NCBI RefSeq assembly: GCF_004346865.1
Contig: NZ_SMGR01000003.1
Span: 62,001-126,000, forward strand
Reading direction: 5' to 3'
Length of the DNA: 64,000 nt
DNA from: Shimia isoporae
Lineage (GTDB): Bacteria; Pseudomonadota; Alphaproteobacteria; Rhodobacterales; Rhodobacteraceae
The notes below the pieces were generated by a model, which worked only from the letters and a program-made list of their open reading frames with translations, was not told the origin of the DNA and did not search any database. The first letter of the stretch is position 1; each line of letters starts with the position of its first letter. Below, piece after piece: positions 53,211-62,725 of this stretch. Both the position numbers and the translations under genes were made by a program.

Positions 53211-54485
53211 CTACAGCTTGGCTGCTGCGTCCAATATTGCCGGAACAATTTCGAGGAACAGCATGATGTTCATGCGCTCTGTTTCCGTCTGGGGATACCC
53301 GCCGTTCATGGCAATCACGACACCGGTTTCCGGTTCCACGACAAGAGTCTGGCCATGGATACCCACAAAGGTGAGGAACTTGTGACCTTTGATTTCGAGG
53401 ACGCGAATCTGATCCTTGTACCAACCATCCGGCGCAATCGCGGCTTCCTTGCCCACTTTCCACGCTGCCTTGACCCGATCGTTTCCGTCCCAAAGCGCTT
53501 CAAGGAATTCAGCGGGAATGATCTGGTCACCTTGGTGGTTTTTGCCGCCATTGACGATCACCCGCCCCATTTTCGCAAGGTCGCGGGTCCGCATGTTCAG
53601 ACCGCCTGACGCAACCGTCGCGCCGGTAGGGTCAGCCTGAAAATAAGCCTCGCCTTCCGCGCCAAGCTTTGTCCAGATTTTGTCTTGCATGTATTGCGCC
53701 AGACCCACGCCGGTCGATTTCTCGACAATCAGGCCAAGTATCTCTGTATTCGGATCTTGATACTGATAATGGGTACCCGGCTCGTACTTGCGGTCCTTGA
53801 TGGTCACCAGATAGTCCTTGATCCCGACCAGACCGCTATCATTTGGACCGTTCCATTCCTGCGACTCGGTAAAGGCAGGGTCCCAACTCAGGAAAGGTGG
53901 CGTTTTGATATCCAGACCGGAGTTCATATCCGCCACGTCCTGAATAGACACTCCCTCAAAGGCCGTACCCGCAAACTCCGGCAACACGCTTTCAACCGGC
54001 GCCGACATATCAAGCTTGCCTTCGCTGGCAGCAATTCCCGCCAGAATTGCCGTGAAGGACTTGGTGACGGACATATCCAGATGGGTCGATTCAGGTGTCA
54101 TACCTGTCCAGAAATGCTGATGCAGCAGGCGATCATCTTTCAGCACCACCATCGCGTGGTTTTTCAGCCGATACCGCAGCAAGGTTTCCAGATCATGCTC
54201 ACCGTCCGCATCAAGCCCCCGCAGCGCCGTCAGATCCAACGTGCCCTGCTCGTCTTTCCACGCTTCAGGCGCCACCGCATCTCCGGGCGACACAACATAG
54301 TGGCGGGTGAAATGATAGGCATTCGGGAAAGTCACAGAGGCATGCTCCGCCGAGTCCCAGTTCTGCTGCGTCACGCCAAAATGCTCCATCTGATCCAGCA
54401 GCGCATCATTGACAGGTTTGAGATCGGAGGCGTTGACCACAGTTGCCGCAACAAGACAGCCGGTGATCGCGAGAGTTCTGAACAT
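53211..54485 (-). CDS. exported serine hydrolase, class C beta-lactamase-like (second copy)
   Basis: A 424-residue hydrolase related to the gene at 5508. A signal peptide (MFRTLAITGCLVAATVVNA) is followed by the SxxK motif in DMSVTKSFTA and a Tyr motif in HYQYQDPNTEIL, then GATVASGGLNMRTRDLAKMG. The catalytic residues appear intact. Compared with the first copy, the N-terminal third is different, while the SVTKSF region and IWTKLGAEGEAYF are close. The start at 54485 follows GGAGC. Substrate unknown. Confidence 0.85.
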   Translation of the reverse strand: MFRTLAITGCLVAATVVNASDLKPVNDALLDQMEHFGVTQQNWDSAEHASVTFPNAYHFTRHYVVSPGDAVAPEAWKDEQGTLDLTALRGLDADGEHDLETLLRYRLKNHAMVVLKDDRLLHQHFWTGMTPESTHLDMSVTKSFTAILAGIAASEGKLDMSAPVESVLPEFAGTAFEGVSIQDVADMNSGLDIKTPPFLSWDPAFTESQEWNGPNDSGLVGIKDYLVTIKDRKYEPGTHYQYQDPNTEILGLIVEKSTGVGLAQYMQDKIWTKLGAEGEAYFQADPTGATVASGGLNMRTRDLAKMGRVIVNGGKNHQGDQIIPAEFLEALWDGNDRVKAAWKVGKEAAIAPDGWYKDQIRVLEIKGHKFLTFVGIHGQTLVVEPETGVVIAMNGGYPQTETERMNIMLFLEIVPAILDAAAKL

Positions 54486-54671
54486 GAAAATGCTCCAATG
54501 GTTTACAATACTATGAAGTTGGTCAGGCCCACTCGCCGGGCGAGTGCAGCCGCCGTTGACGTCCAACAGATATGCGAACTTTGCCAAACGGCAAGAGCAA
54601 AAAGAAAATTTTTTTGTATTTTTTAGGGCCTCATTCGAAAATCTCGGATCAAAACCCGATTTAATACGAAT

Positions 54672-56072
54672 TTATTCAAATATTTTTCCGGGATTCATGA
54701 TACCATCCGGGTCCAATGCAGCTTTCACAGCTGCCATGACATCCACCGCGCCGCCAAGTTCCTTGCGCAGATAGGGTTTCTTGCCCTGTCCGATGCCATG
54801 TTCGCCGGTACAAGTTCCGCCCATGGAAATCGCCAATTCATTCAGCCAGCTGACATACCCTTGTCCCCTGGCGACTTCGTCCGCGTCATCCATGTCGATC
54901 AAGGGAAGCATGTGGAAATTGCCGTCGCCGACGTGTCCGACCACAGTTGAGATTAGCCCTAGTTCGTCGGCCTTCTCCTTCGCCGCGGTCACACATTCCG
55001 CCAGCCGGGAGATCGGCACGCAAACATCGGTGGACACCCCTTTCGCCCCCGGTCGCAACGCCAGCGCCGCCCAATACATGTCATGCCGCGCCTGCCAGAG
55101 TTTCGAGCGGTCTTCCGCCTTTTGAGTCCATTCGAACCCGCTTCCACCAAACTCTTCAGCGATATGGCCGAACATCTCTGCCTGCTCTGCCACACCGGTT
55201 TCCGAACCATGGAACTCAAGCAGCAACAGATGCTGTTCCGGCAAGGAAAGTTTGGAGTAGGCATTCGCCGCCTGCACAGCCAGACTGTCCAGCAGTTCGA
55301 TCCGCGCCACCGGAATGCCGTACTGGATGGTTGCCATCACAGCCTGACAGGCAGCATCGATTGTTTCAAAAGAACACCGCGCCGAAGACATGGCCTCTGG
55401 AATACCCTGCAACTTGAGCGTGATTTCAGTGATGATCCCAAGTGTTCCTTCCGACCCGATCATTAACCGGGTGAGGTCATAGCCCGCGCTGGATTTCTTT
55501 GCGCGGGTTCCGGTGCGGATAACTTCTCCGGACGGCATCACCACTTCCAGAGCGAGAATGTTGTCTTTCATCGTGCCATACCGCACGGCGTTTGTGCCGC
55601 TCGCGCGCGTTGACGCCATCCCTCCCAGGGACGCGTTCGCGCCCGGATCAATCGGAAAAAACAGCCCCTGATCGCGCAGATGCGTGTTGAGTTGCTCGCG
55701 GGTGACGCCCGGCTGAATCACGCAGTCCAGATCCTCGGCGTGCACTTCCTTGATCGCATTCATATCTGTCAGATCGATACAGACGCCGCCGGCGGGCGCG
55801 TTTACGTGACCTTCCAGCGATGTCCCCGTGCCATAGGCAATCACGGGAACCTTGTGGGTCGCGCACACCGAAACGATATCGGAAACCTCTTGGGTCGATT
55901 TGGCAAAAATCACCGCATCCGGCGCCTGCGTTTCAATCCAGGTTGTCGTATGCCCATGCTGTTGGCGCATCGACTGCCCTGTGTGAAACGCTTCGCCAAA
56001 CTGCTGCTTCAACACGCCCAGCGCTGCCGAAATTCCTTCTTCGTTGCGCGGCAGGTTCTCAGCAGTTTCCAT
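54672..56072 (-). CDS. FAD-linked D-lactate/glycolate-type dehydrogenase
   Basis: A 466-residue flavoprotein of the GlcD/DLD type. An FAD-binding domain of the PCMH family (VIAYGTGTSLEGHVNAPAGGVCIDLTDMN, PGANASLGGMASTRASGTNAVRYGTMKDNILALEVVMPSGEV) is followed by the substrate cap and the C-terminal metal-ligand stretch VVGHVGDGNFHMLPLID and GGTCTGEHGIGQGKKPYL. Enzymes of this form oxidise D-2-hydroxy acids with electrons passing to the respiratory chain. The start at 56072 follows GGGGAGT. It lies downstream of ggt and a D-hydroxyacid dehydrogenase gene on the same strand. Confidence 0.9.
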   Translation of the reverse strand: METAENLPRNEEGISAALGVLKQQFGEAFHTGQSMRQQHGHTTTWIETQAPDAVIFAKSTQEVSDIVSVCATHKVPVIAYGTGTSLEGHVNAPAGGVCIDLTDMNAIKEVHAEDLDCVIQPGVTREQLNTHLRDQGLFFPIDPGANASLGGMASTRASGTNAVRYGTMKDNILALEVVMPSGEVIRTGTRAKKSSAGYDLTRLMIGSEGTLGIITEITLKLQGIPEAMSSARCSFETIDAACQAVMATIQYGIPVARIELLDSLAVQAANAYSKLSLPEQHLLLLEFHGSETGVAEQAEMFGHIAEEFGGSGFEWTQKAEDRSKLWQARHDMYWAALALRPGAKGVSTDVCVPISRLAECVTAAKEKADELGLISTVVGHVGDGNFHMLPLIDMDDADEVARGQGYVSWLNELAISMGGTCTGEHGIGQGKKPYLRKELGGAVDVMAAVKAALDPDGIMNPGKIFE

Positions 56073-56139
56073 ATCGATCACTCCCCTCTCGATGCTCCGT
56101 CGAAAGGGGTAAGCCTCCACTCACGCAGGGTCAAGCAAC

Positions 56140-57915
56140 CTACTGCCCGTAGGCAAGACCCTCGCGCCTGTTGTCCGCTCCGCCTTGCAATGTTTCGCCG
56201 ATGGAAATCGCATGAACGCCACTGTTCAGATCTCGCACCTTGACTTCAAATCCGATCTCTTCGAGCGGATCTTTCATGCTGTCTTCCTCGACATCGAAAG
56301 TTCCGAACCGGTTCACCATATTTGGCAAATCGATCGCAGCCTGCACATCCAGCCCCCAATCGATGTGGGCGATGATGGTTTTGGCGACGTACCCGATGAT
56401 GCGGCTTCCCCCGGGGCTGCCAACCACCAAAACCGGCTTGCCATCTCGCAGGACAATTGTCGGGGCCATCGATGAGCGCGGGCGCTTCCCCGGTTCCACT
56501 CGGTTCGCAACCGGTACTCCCTTGACGTGGGAACGGAACGAAAAGTCTGTCAGTTCGTTATTCAGAAGAAACCCGCGCGCCATTACGCGGCTGCCAAATC
56601 CATTTTCAATGGTCGTCGTCATCGACAGGGCGTTGCCATAGCTGTCGACAATCGAAATATGCGAGGTCGAAGGCTGCTCGAACGTTTCGCCATCCGCATA
56701 GTTCATTGCATGATCAAACTTTGGCTCGCCCGATACGACCTGCTCCTTCGTAAGTGCGGTGTCACTTTCCATCAGACGGGACCGCGACTTCAGGTATGGC
56801 CGCGCCAGCAGCCCCTCCACAGGCACCGGCACATAGTCACTGTCCGCCATGTACCGGCCGCGGTCTGCAAAAGCCAAACGTGACGCCTCTCCGATCACAC
56901 GCATGGCCTCGACGCTATCCGGTCCCATACCTGCCAAATCAAAGTGGCGAGCCATTCCCAGGATTTGCCCTACGGTCAGTCCGCCAGAAGATGGCGGCCC
57001 CATGCCGCACACATCATGCTTCCGATAAACGACACAAACAGCGGGGCGTTCCTTCACCTGATAAAGCGCCATATCAACGTTGCTCAGAACACCCGGATTA
57101 TCAGCCTTCCGCACTGCATCAACAATGTCGCCAGCTATCTCGCCCGTGTAAAACGGATCAGCGCCCTCTCGCGCCAATAGTCGCAGGCTGTTGGCGTACT
57201 CGAGGTTGAACAAAATTTCCCCTTCCGGAAGCGGCACACCGCCAGGCAGGAAATAGGCAGCCGTGGTGGGGTGCGAGGCCAGACGCTCAGAATCCCGCGC
57301 GACGGACGCAGCCATTCGGCGCGACACGGGAAAACCTTTCTCCGCATGACGGATCGCCGGTAGGAACAGTTCCGGCCAAGTGCTGCGTCCCCATTTGCGA
57401 TGCGCGACTTCCATCAACATTGGCGTACCGGGAACGCCGACACTGCGCCCGCCAACCACGGCCTCGAAAAACTTCAACCGTTCGCCGTTTTCGTCCTGAA
57501 ACAGTCGCGGGGTCGCAGCCATGGGTGCTGTCTCGCGCCCATCCAGAGTTGTGACCTTCCCGCTGGCCGCATCGTACCAGACCAGAAATGCCCCGCCACC
57601 TAAGCCGGAACTCTGCGGCTCAACCAACCCCAACACCGCCTGTGCCGCCACCATTGCATCTGCCGCGCTGCCGCCCTTCGCCAGAACATCAGCCCCTGCC
57701 TGAACAGCCAACGGGTGCGCCGCAGCAATCATCCAGTCCTGTGCTTCTGTGGGCTTGCCCGCCGCCTTGGCATCGGCTGCAACCTGCAGAGCCGTGGGAA
57801 CCTGCACTCCAAGTCCGGTTTCGACCTCTGGCGCCACCCCGTCGGCCACGTCCTGCGCCCAACCCGCGGATCCAATGGCCAACGACATTACTAGTGCTGA
57901 AATCCTAAAATACAT
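56140..57915 (-). CDS. ggt: gamma-glutamyltransferase
   Basis: Cleaves gamma-glutamyl bonds of glutathione and related peptides in the periplasm. The 591-residue precursor has a signal peptide (residues 1-20, ending AGWA). The large subunit includes AMVAAQAVLGLVEPQSSGLGGGAFLVWYD. Autoprocessing would occur before Thr417, the nucleophile, in PSTSHISIVDSYGNALSMTTTIENGFGS, and PGKRPRSSMAPTIVLRDGKPVLVVGSPGGSRII closes the small subunit. All the key residues are in place. It follows thpR by 41 bases. Confidence 0.94.
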   Translation of the reverse strand: MYFRISALVMSLAIGSAGWAQDVADGVAPEVETGLGVQVPTALQVAADAKAAGKPTEAQDWMIAAAHPLAVQAGADVLAKGGSAADAMVAAQAVLGLVEPQSSGLGGGAFLVWYDAASGKVTTLDGRETAPMAATPRLFQDENGERLKFFEAVVGGRSVGVPGTPMLMEVAHRKWGRSTWPELFLPAIRHAEKGFPVSRRMAASVARDSERLASHPTTAAYFLPGGVPLPEGEILFNLEYANSLRLLAREGADPFYTGEIAGDIVDAVRKADNPGVLSNVDMALYQVKERPAVCVVYRKHDVCGMGPPSSGGLTVGQILGMARHFDLAGMGPDSVEAMRVIGEASRLAFADRGRYMADSDYVPVPVEGLLARPYLKSRSRLMESDTALTKEQVVSGEPKFDHAMNYADGETFEQPSTSHISIVDSYGNALSMTTTIENGFGSRVMARGFLLNNELTDFSFRSHVKGVPVANRVEPGKRPRSSMAPTIVLRDGKPVLVVGSPGGSRIIGYVAKTIIAHIDWGLDVQAAIDLPNMVNRFGTFDVEEDSMKDPLEEIGFEVKVRDLNSGVHAISIGETLQGGADNRREGLAYGQ

Positions 57916-57956
57916 GGCAACGCTCCTGAAATACCCGAGTGCAGCTTAGTGCAGGA

Positions 57957-58523
57957 TCAGAAGCCGTCAAACTCTCCGTCACCGAACACTTGCAGCGGAT
58001 AATCGCACAGCACTTCGTGAATCGCTCCCGCGCTGGTTAAAGTCGATTGGAAAAGCGAAAAATGCGTGACCAGCAACGGGCCGATTTCCGACGTGCCCCC
58101 TCGAGAGATCGCCGCTTGGAGTCTTTCCGGGTTTTGACCACCATCCTTGAACCGCGCCAAAGTAACATGGGGCCTATACCGACGCGTTGCCGACGAAATA
58201 CCGACGCGATGCAGACAGCGTTTTATGGCCTGTTGCAGATCCAGCAGCGCAGGTTCCTGTTCTGCCAGTACCGCCAGCGCGCGGCTGCGCACACCTCCAA
58301 AAAGGTCAACCCCCCTGAACCGCAGCTCGAAGGCCGGATGGCGCACCTCTTCCAGTTCTTCGTGAAGCGCTTCCAAGGCGCTTTCTGGCTGCTCATCCAG
58401 AAAGGCCAGAGTCAGATGCAGGTTGCCAGCTGGCACAGAGCGCCCCACCGCCAAACGTTCCTGCAGATCCAGAAAGCCATCCGCTTCCGACCCGCTCAGA
58501 TCAATGGCAACAAAGGCGCGCAA
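57957..58523 (-). CDS. thpR: RNA 2',3'-cyclic phosphodiesterase
   Basis: Opens 2',3'-cyclic phosphates on RNA ends (older name LigT). The 188-residue protein is a two-lobed 2H phosphoesterase with both catalytic motifs: HLTLAFLDE near residue 36 and HVTLARFKD near residue 119. The N-terminus MRAFVAIDLS is typical. It follows the hydroxyacid dehydrogenase by 3 bases, so it is in the same transcript, although their functions are not obviously connected. Confidence 0.92.
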   Translation of the reverse strand: MRAFVAIDLSGSEADGFLDLQERLAVGRSVPAGNLHLTLAFLDEQPESALEALHEELEEVRHPAFELRFRGVDLFGGVRSRALAVLAEQEPALLDLQQAIKRCLHRVGISSATRRYRPHVTLARFKDGGQNPERLQAAISRGGTSEIGPLLVTHFSLFQSTLTSAGAIHEVLCDYPLQVFGDGEFDGF

Positions 58524-58526
58524 GTG

Positions 58527-59513
58527 TCAGAGCATGGCCGGAACAACAAGATCCGGCGGACGGTGGCCATCGTCGAAAGTCTTGATATTAATGAGAACTT
58601 TCTCACCCATTTCAATCCGACCCTCTACGGTGGCCGAGCCCATGTGTGGCATGAGCACCACGTTTGGCAGACCGCGAAGGTCCGGATGGATTTCGGCACC
58701 ATGCTCATAGACGTCGAGGCCTGCGCCAGCAATCTCGCCACTCTTAAGCATACGCACCATTGCATTCTCGTCGATCACTTCGCCCCGGGACGTGTTGACG
58801 ATAACCGCACCCGGTTTCATCAGTTTGAGCCGCCGTGCATTCAGCAGATGAAAGGTTGACGGCGTGTGTGGGCAATTGACCGAAATCACATCCATACGCG
58901 CCAGCATCTGATCAAGGCTTTCCCAATAGGTGGCCTCAAATTGTTCTTCGATTTCAGGGCGCAATCGCTTTCTGTTGTGATAATGAATCTGCATGCCACA
59001 AGCCTGCGCACGACGCGCGACCGCAGTGCCGATACGCCCCATGCCAAGAATGCCAAGCCGCTTTCCACTGACCCGACCGCCAAGCAACGCAGTTGGCGCC
59101 CAGCCATCCCACTCACCGGATTGCATACGCATCAGGCCTTCGCCAATGCGTCGCGTCACGCCTAGTATCAAGGCAAGCGCCATGTCGGCGGTATCATCCG
59201 CAGAAACACCAGGCGTGTTGGACACAAGAACACCCCGTTGACGTGCAGACGCCACATCAATGTGATCAACACCCGCCCCGTAATTGGCAATCAGTTTCAA
59301 CCGTTCCCCGGCCTGCGCGATAAGGTTGGCGTCGATCTTGTCGCTCAACGTCGGCACCAAAACATCTGCTTCCCGCATGGCTTCAGCCAACTGTTCACGG
59401 GGCATTGGCGTATCATCGTCACGCAGCCGCACGTCAAAGAGTTCGCTAAGCCGCGTTTCGACCGCTTCGGGCAAGCGTCGCGTCACGACAACACTCAGAC
59501 GTTGCTTGGGCAT
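58527..59513 (-). CDS. D-2-hydroxyacid dehydrogenase (glyoxylate/hydroxypyruvate reductase-like)
   Basis: A 328-residue NAD(P)-dependent enzyme of the D-isomer-specific 2-hydroxyacid dehydrogenase family. The cofactor motif is GKRLGILGMGRIGTAVARRAQACGM; the catalytic Arg, Glu and His are in NTSRGEVIDENAMVRML, AGAGLDVYEHG and VVLMPHMGSAT. Homologues reduce glyoxylate or similar keto acids. It is first in a minus-strand run: this gene, thpR, ggt and an FAD-linked D-hydroxyacid dehydrogenase. Confidence 0.9.
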   Translation of the reverse strand: MPKQRLSVVVTRRLPEAVETRLSELFDVRLRDDDTPMPREQLAEAMREADVLVPTLSDKIDANLIAQAGERLKLIANYGAGVDHIDVASARQRGVLVSNTPGVSADDTADMALALILGVTRRIGEGLMRMQSGEWDGWAPTALLGGRVSGKRLGILGMGRIGTAVARRAQACGMQIHYHNRKRLRPEIEEQFEATYWESLDQMLARMDVISVNCPHTPSTFHLLNARRLKLMKPGAVIVNTSRGEVIDENAMVRMLKSGEIAGAGLDVYEHGAEIHPDLRGLPNVVLMPHMGSATVEGRIEMGEKVLINIKTFDDGHRPPDLVVPAML

Positions 59514-59609
59514 AGATTGGCCTCCGGTCTTTCCAAATCAGCGCGTTGGTGTCACAGTGCCCCACACAATGACGGGGCACAAGAACCCCCGCGAGTTCCA
59601 GAGCAGAAA

Positions 59610-60134
59610 ATGTCAGGCAAGATGTTTATCTTGGGTCGAAAATCGCTTGTTTTCATGGGCGCCGTGCTGATCGCAGCACTTACATCTGCCGTGGCGGCAG
59701 AGGAAAAACGCGGGCCGGTCACCAACTTGCCGCTGCCGCGTTATGTGTCGCTGAAGGCATCCAAGGCCAACGTACGGCGCGGCCCGTCCCGTACGCACCG
59801 GATAGATTGGGTGTTTACGCGCCGAAACATGCCACTTCAGATTACAGCCGAATACGAACACTGGCGACGCGTAAGAGATATAGAAGGCGCCGGAGGTTGG
59901 GTGCACTATTCCTTGTTATCCGGTGTGCGCACTGTGATCATCGAAGCCGATATGTTACCGCTCAAGGCACGACCTGCCGATAACACCCCTGTCACCGCAC
60001 ACCTCGAACTCGGGGTGATAGCCAGACTCGAAGAGTGCAACATTGATTGGTGCAAGCTCAATGCCAGCGGCTACAAGGGCTGGACGCTCAAGGAAAACCT
60101 GTGGGGTGTCACCCCCGACGAGATCCGCGACTGA
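59610..60134 (+). CDS. exported SH3-domain protein
   Basis: A 174-residue exported protein. A signal peptide (residues 1-30, ending SAVAA) is followed by a bacterial SH3-like domain in two copies: YVSLKASKANVRRGPSRTHRIDWVFTRRNMPLQITAEYEHWRRVRDIEGAGGWVHYSLLSG and a degenerate second unit with WCKLNASGYKGWTLKENLWGV. Such proteins probably bind peptidoglycan. The start at 59610 is where the signal peptide begins. It converges on rpe with 2 bases between the stops. Confidence 0.82.
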   Translation: MSGKMFILGRKSLVFMGAVLIAALTSAVAAEEKRGPVTNLPLPRYVSLKASKANVRRGPSRTHRIDWVFTRRNMPLQITAEYEHWRRVRDIEGAGGWVHYSLLSGVRTVIIEADMLPLKARPADNTPVTAHLELGVIARLEECNIDWCKLNASGYKGWTLKENLWGVTPDEIRD

Positions 60135-60136
60135 CC

Positions 60137-60820
60137 CTAGCCTGAGATGCTGTCTCGGATGGCTTTCATGTTCGCGCCATAGACTTCCGGATTGTCAACA
60201 GAACCGCCTTTGAAAACTGCAGATCCAGCAACCAGAACGTCTGCTCCGGCCTCAGCCACCAAAGGTGCAGTCTCCGGCGTAACACCGCCATCAATCTGGA
60301 TATGAATCTCGCGATCGCCGATCATCTCCCGCACCCGACGCGTTTTCTCTACGCCAGAATGAATGAATTTCTGACCGCCAAAACCCGGGTTCACGGTCAT
60401 CACCAGAACCATATCCGCCAGATCCATAACATGTTCGATGGCTTCAACGGGCGTTCCGGGATTCAGGGCAACACCAGCCTTCACGCCCTGTGCTTTGATA
60501 GCCTGCAAAGTCCGGTGGATGTGCGGCCCTGCCTCAACATGCGCTGTGATCATATCCGCGCCGGCCTCGGCATAAGCCTCGATGTAAGGATCCACCGGAG
60601 CAATCATGAGGTGCACGTCCATGAAGGTTTTCACGTGCGGGCGAAAAGCCTTAACAGCAGGCGGACCAAAAGTAAGGTTGGGCACAAAGTGCCCATCCAT
60701 CACATCGACATGCACCCAGTCCGCCCCCTGATCCTCAATCGCCCTGATTTCCTGCCCAAAATTGGCGAAATCAGCCGAAAGAATGGACGGGGCGATTTTG
60801 ATGGAGCGGTCAAAGGACAT
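60137..60820 (-). CDS. rpe: ribulose-phosphate 3-epimerase
   Basis: Interconverts ribulose 5-phosphate and xylulose 5-phosphate in the pentose phosphate pathway. The 227-residue TIM-barrel protein carries [17 protein letters not shown], the metal-binding [29 protein letters not shown] and [13 protein letters not shown], and the phosphate-binding [16 protein letters not shown] take the ATG at 60820, which follows AGGGGAA; the longer upstream frame is not conserved. It is a single gene. Confidence 0.96.
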   Translation of the reverse strand: MSFDRSIKIAPSILSADFANFGQEIRAIEDQGADWVHVDVMDGHFVPNLTFGPPAVKAFRPHVKTFMDVHLMIAPVDPYIEAYAEAGADMITAHVEAGPHIHRTLQAIKAQGVKAGVALNPGTPVEAIEHVMDLADMVLVMTVNPGFGGQKFIHSGVEKTRRVREMIGDREIHIQIDGGVTPETAPLVAEAGADVLVAGSAVFKGGSVDNPEVYGANMKAIRDSISG

Positions 60821-61060
60821 TGGGAGTTCCCCTATTTGAGGCAGGCGCGCGCGCCGATTCGACGTTGCGGGGAAAATGCGCCGCACCGCTTCAAAGTGCA
60901 ACGGTCTTTCCCGGCGGCGCCCGTTTGCCGCGCGCCCAATTTTTAGGCGACTCCTCGAGGTAAACTCAGAAAACTGCCGATTTTTTCGTCTGTTAACTCA
61001 AAAACGCAGCGACCTGCCTGTTCATTAGGCAACAGCCCATCCACGATCTCGCAAGACCGA

Positions 61061-61900
61061 GTGGAGGGGACCATACCGGCCGTAGCGAACATATCAACAC
61101 AGTCGCAACCGCGCGCCATTGGGCGCGCCCTTGTGCGTTCCAAGTTTCGGGATCAACAAAGCGTTCTGGATGATTTCCGCTTATCGGGATCGTCTCGCGT
61201 TTTGTTCCCGCATGGCCGTCGGGATTCTCTCGAAGCTGTCTTGCTCAACACGTCAGGCGGGCTTACCGGAGGAGATGATTTCCATACCGAAATAACCGCC
61301 GGCAAGGGCAGCCACCTGACGGTGACAACACAAGCCGCTGAGAGGGCCTATCGCAGCATCGACGAAAATGCGGCCAAGGTTCGCTCATCCATTTCGGTGG
61401 CTCCCGACGCGCGCTTGAACTGGCTTCCTCAGGAAACCATCATATTTGATGGCGCAAACGTTGACCGGACTTTGGATGTAGGTCTGTCAAAGGACAGCTG
61501 TTTTTTGATGGTGGAACCGATGATCTTCGGTCGCACCGCCATGGGCGAAACGGTTCATCAGGCGTCGATCAAAGACAAGATAAATATCCGTCGTGACGGG
61601 CGCATACAGTTTGCCGACAGGGTGAATCTGTCAGGCGACATCCAATCCCATCTGGACCGCCCCGCAATCGCCAATGGCAATCGTGCAATGGCCGCCCTCT
61701 TGTTCGCCGCCAATGAAGCTGAACGACATGTTGACCCGCTGCGCGCACTTCTGCCGCCTAACTGCGGAGTCAGCTTGATCCGTGAGGGCCTGATCTTTGC
61801 TCGCCTACTTGCCGAGGATGGACACTCTCTTCGCCAAATTCTCATTCCCGCGTTGCGTCACTTGCGCGGCGCTGAACTACCTCGAACCTGGATGCTCTGA
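61061..61900 (+). CDS. ureD: urease accessory protein UreD
   Basis: A chaperone that, with UreF and UreG, delivers nickel to urease. The 279-residue protein shows [66 protein letters not shown] and FGRTAMGE, all typical of UreD. No ATG lies near the expected start; I use GTG at 61061. A GGAGGGG motif lies just inside it, so the real start may be a little downstream and non-canonical. It leads the ureD-ureA-x-ureB-x-ureC operon. The 240 bases before it hold its promoter, with nothing else recognisable. Confidence 0.92.
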   Translation: MEGTIPAVANISTQSQPRAIGRALVRSKFRDQQSVLDDFRLSGSSRVLFPHGRRDSLEAVLLNTSGGLTGGDDFHTEITAGKGSHLTVTTQAAERAYRSIDENAAKVRSSISVAPDARLNWLPQETIIFDGANVDRTLDVGLSKDSCFLMVEPMIFGRTAMGETVHQASIKDKINIRRDGRIQFADRVNLSGDIQSHLDRPAIANGNRAMAALLFAANEAERHVDPLRALLPPNCGVSLIREGLIFARLLAEDGHSLRQILIPALRHLRGAELPRTWML

Positions 61901-61904
61901 ACAC

Positions 61905-62207
61905 ATGCAACTGACGCCTAGAGAAAAAGACAAACTGCTGATCGCCATGGCGGCGGAAGTCGCCCGTAAGCGCCTCTCGCGGGGAGTTAAGCTTAACCAT
62001 CCGGAGGCAATCGCGCTCATCACGGACGCCGTCGTAGAAGGCGCACGGGACGGCAAATCTGTAGCCGACCTCATGCAATCCGGCGCTCATGTGATCACGC
62101 GTGACCAATGTATGGAGGGCATCCCGGAGATGATCCACGAAGTACAGGTCGAGGCCACTTTCCCAGACGGCACGAAACTCGTGACCGTTCACAACCCCAT
62201 TCGCTGA
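61905..62207 (+). CDS. ureA: urease gamma subunit
   Basis: One of the three urease structural subunits; the enzyme splits urea to ammonia and carbamate. The 100-residue length and the text [57 protein letters not shown] are standard for UreA, ending [10 protein letters not shown]-like. The ATG at 61905 is 4 bases past the ureD stop. The longer frame reaching into ureD is not coding. Confidence 0.97.
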   Translation: MQLTPREKDKLLIAMAAEVARKRLSRGVKLNHPEAIALITDAVVEGARDGKSVADLMQSGAHVITRDQCMEGIPEMIHEVQVEATFPDGTKLVTVHNPIR

Positions 62208-62224
62208 CTGTTCAGGAGAACCCT

Positions 62225-62392
62225 ATGCAACGTTTCGCTGTTTCCGCATTCGCAATCACCGCCGCAGCACCGGCGGCCGCCCACGAAGGCCTACACTTGC
62301 ACCCCCACGCAACAAGTCCTGTCTGGCTTGGCCTAATGATTGGCGGACTCATTCTGGGCTGTGTTGCTCTCTGGGCGGGCTCCGGCAAATGA
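62225..62392 (+). CDS. 55-residue His-rich membrane protein in the urease operon
   Basis: I do not recognise a named family. A short hydrophobic start ([19 protein letters not shown]) resembles a signal peptide and is followed by a His cluster (HEGLHLHPH) and a single membrane helix (about residues 32-50, ending LWAGSGK). AGGAGA precedes the ATG and the stop overlaps the ureB start by 4 bases, so it is translated with the urease genes. The His cluster could bind nickel, which the operon needs; that is inference. Confidence 0.7.
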   Translation: MQRFAVSAFAITAAAPAAAHEGLHLHPHATSPVWLGLMIGGLILGCVALWAGSGK

Positions 62393-62697
62393 TCCCCGGC
62401 GAGCTCTTCGCCGCCGACGGCGACCTTACGCTGAACGATGGTGCCGAGGTGACTACTCTCATGGTGGCCAATACCGGGGACCGACCTATCCAGGTGGGCA
62501 GCCATTATCATTTTGCGGAAACCAATCCGGCACTGGACTTCGATCGCGCTGCTGCCCACGGATTGCGCTTGGACATCGCCGCCGGCACGGCCGTGCGGTT
62601 CGAACCCGGGCAACGGCGGGAAGTGCCACTCATACCCATTTCTGGCGCGCGCCGCATTTTCGGCTTCAACCAAAAGGTTATGGGGCCTCTCTCATGA
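62389..62697 (+). CDS. ureB: urease beta subunit
   Basis: Structural urease subunit, 102 residues. The text [99 protein letters not shown] is a standard UreB from end to end. Its ATG lies inside the stop of the His-rich gene. Confidence 0.97.
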   Translation: MIPGELFAADGDLTLNDGAEVTTLMVANTGDRPIQVGSHYHFAETNPALDFDRAAAHGLRLDIAAGTAVRFEPGQRREVPLIPISGARRIFGFNQKVMGPLS

Positions 62698-62725
62698 CCT
62701 GATTTTCAAAAAGGAGACTTCAATT

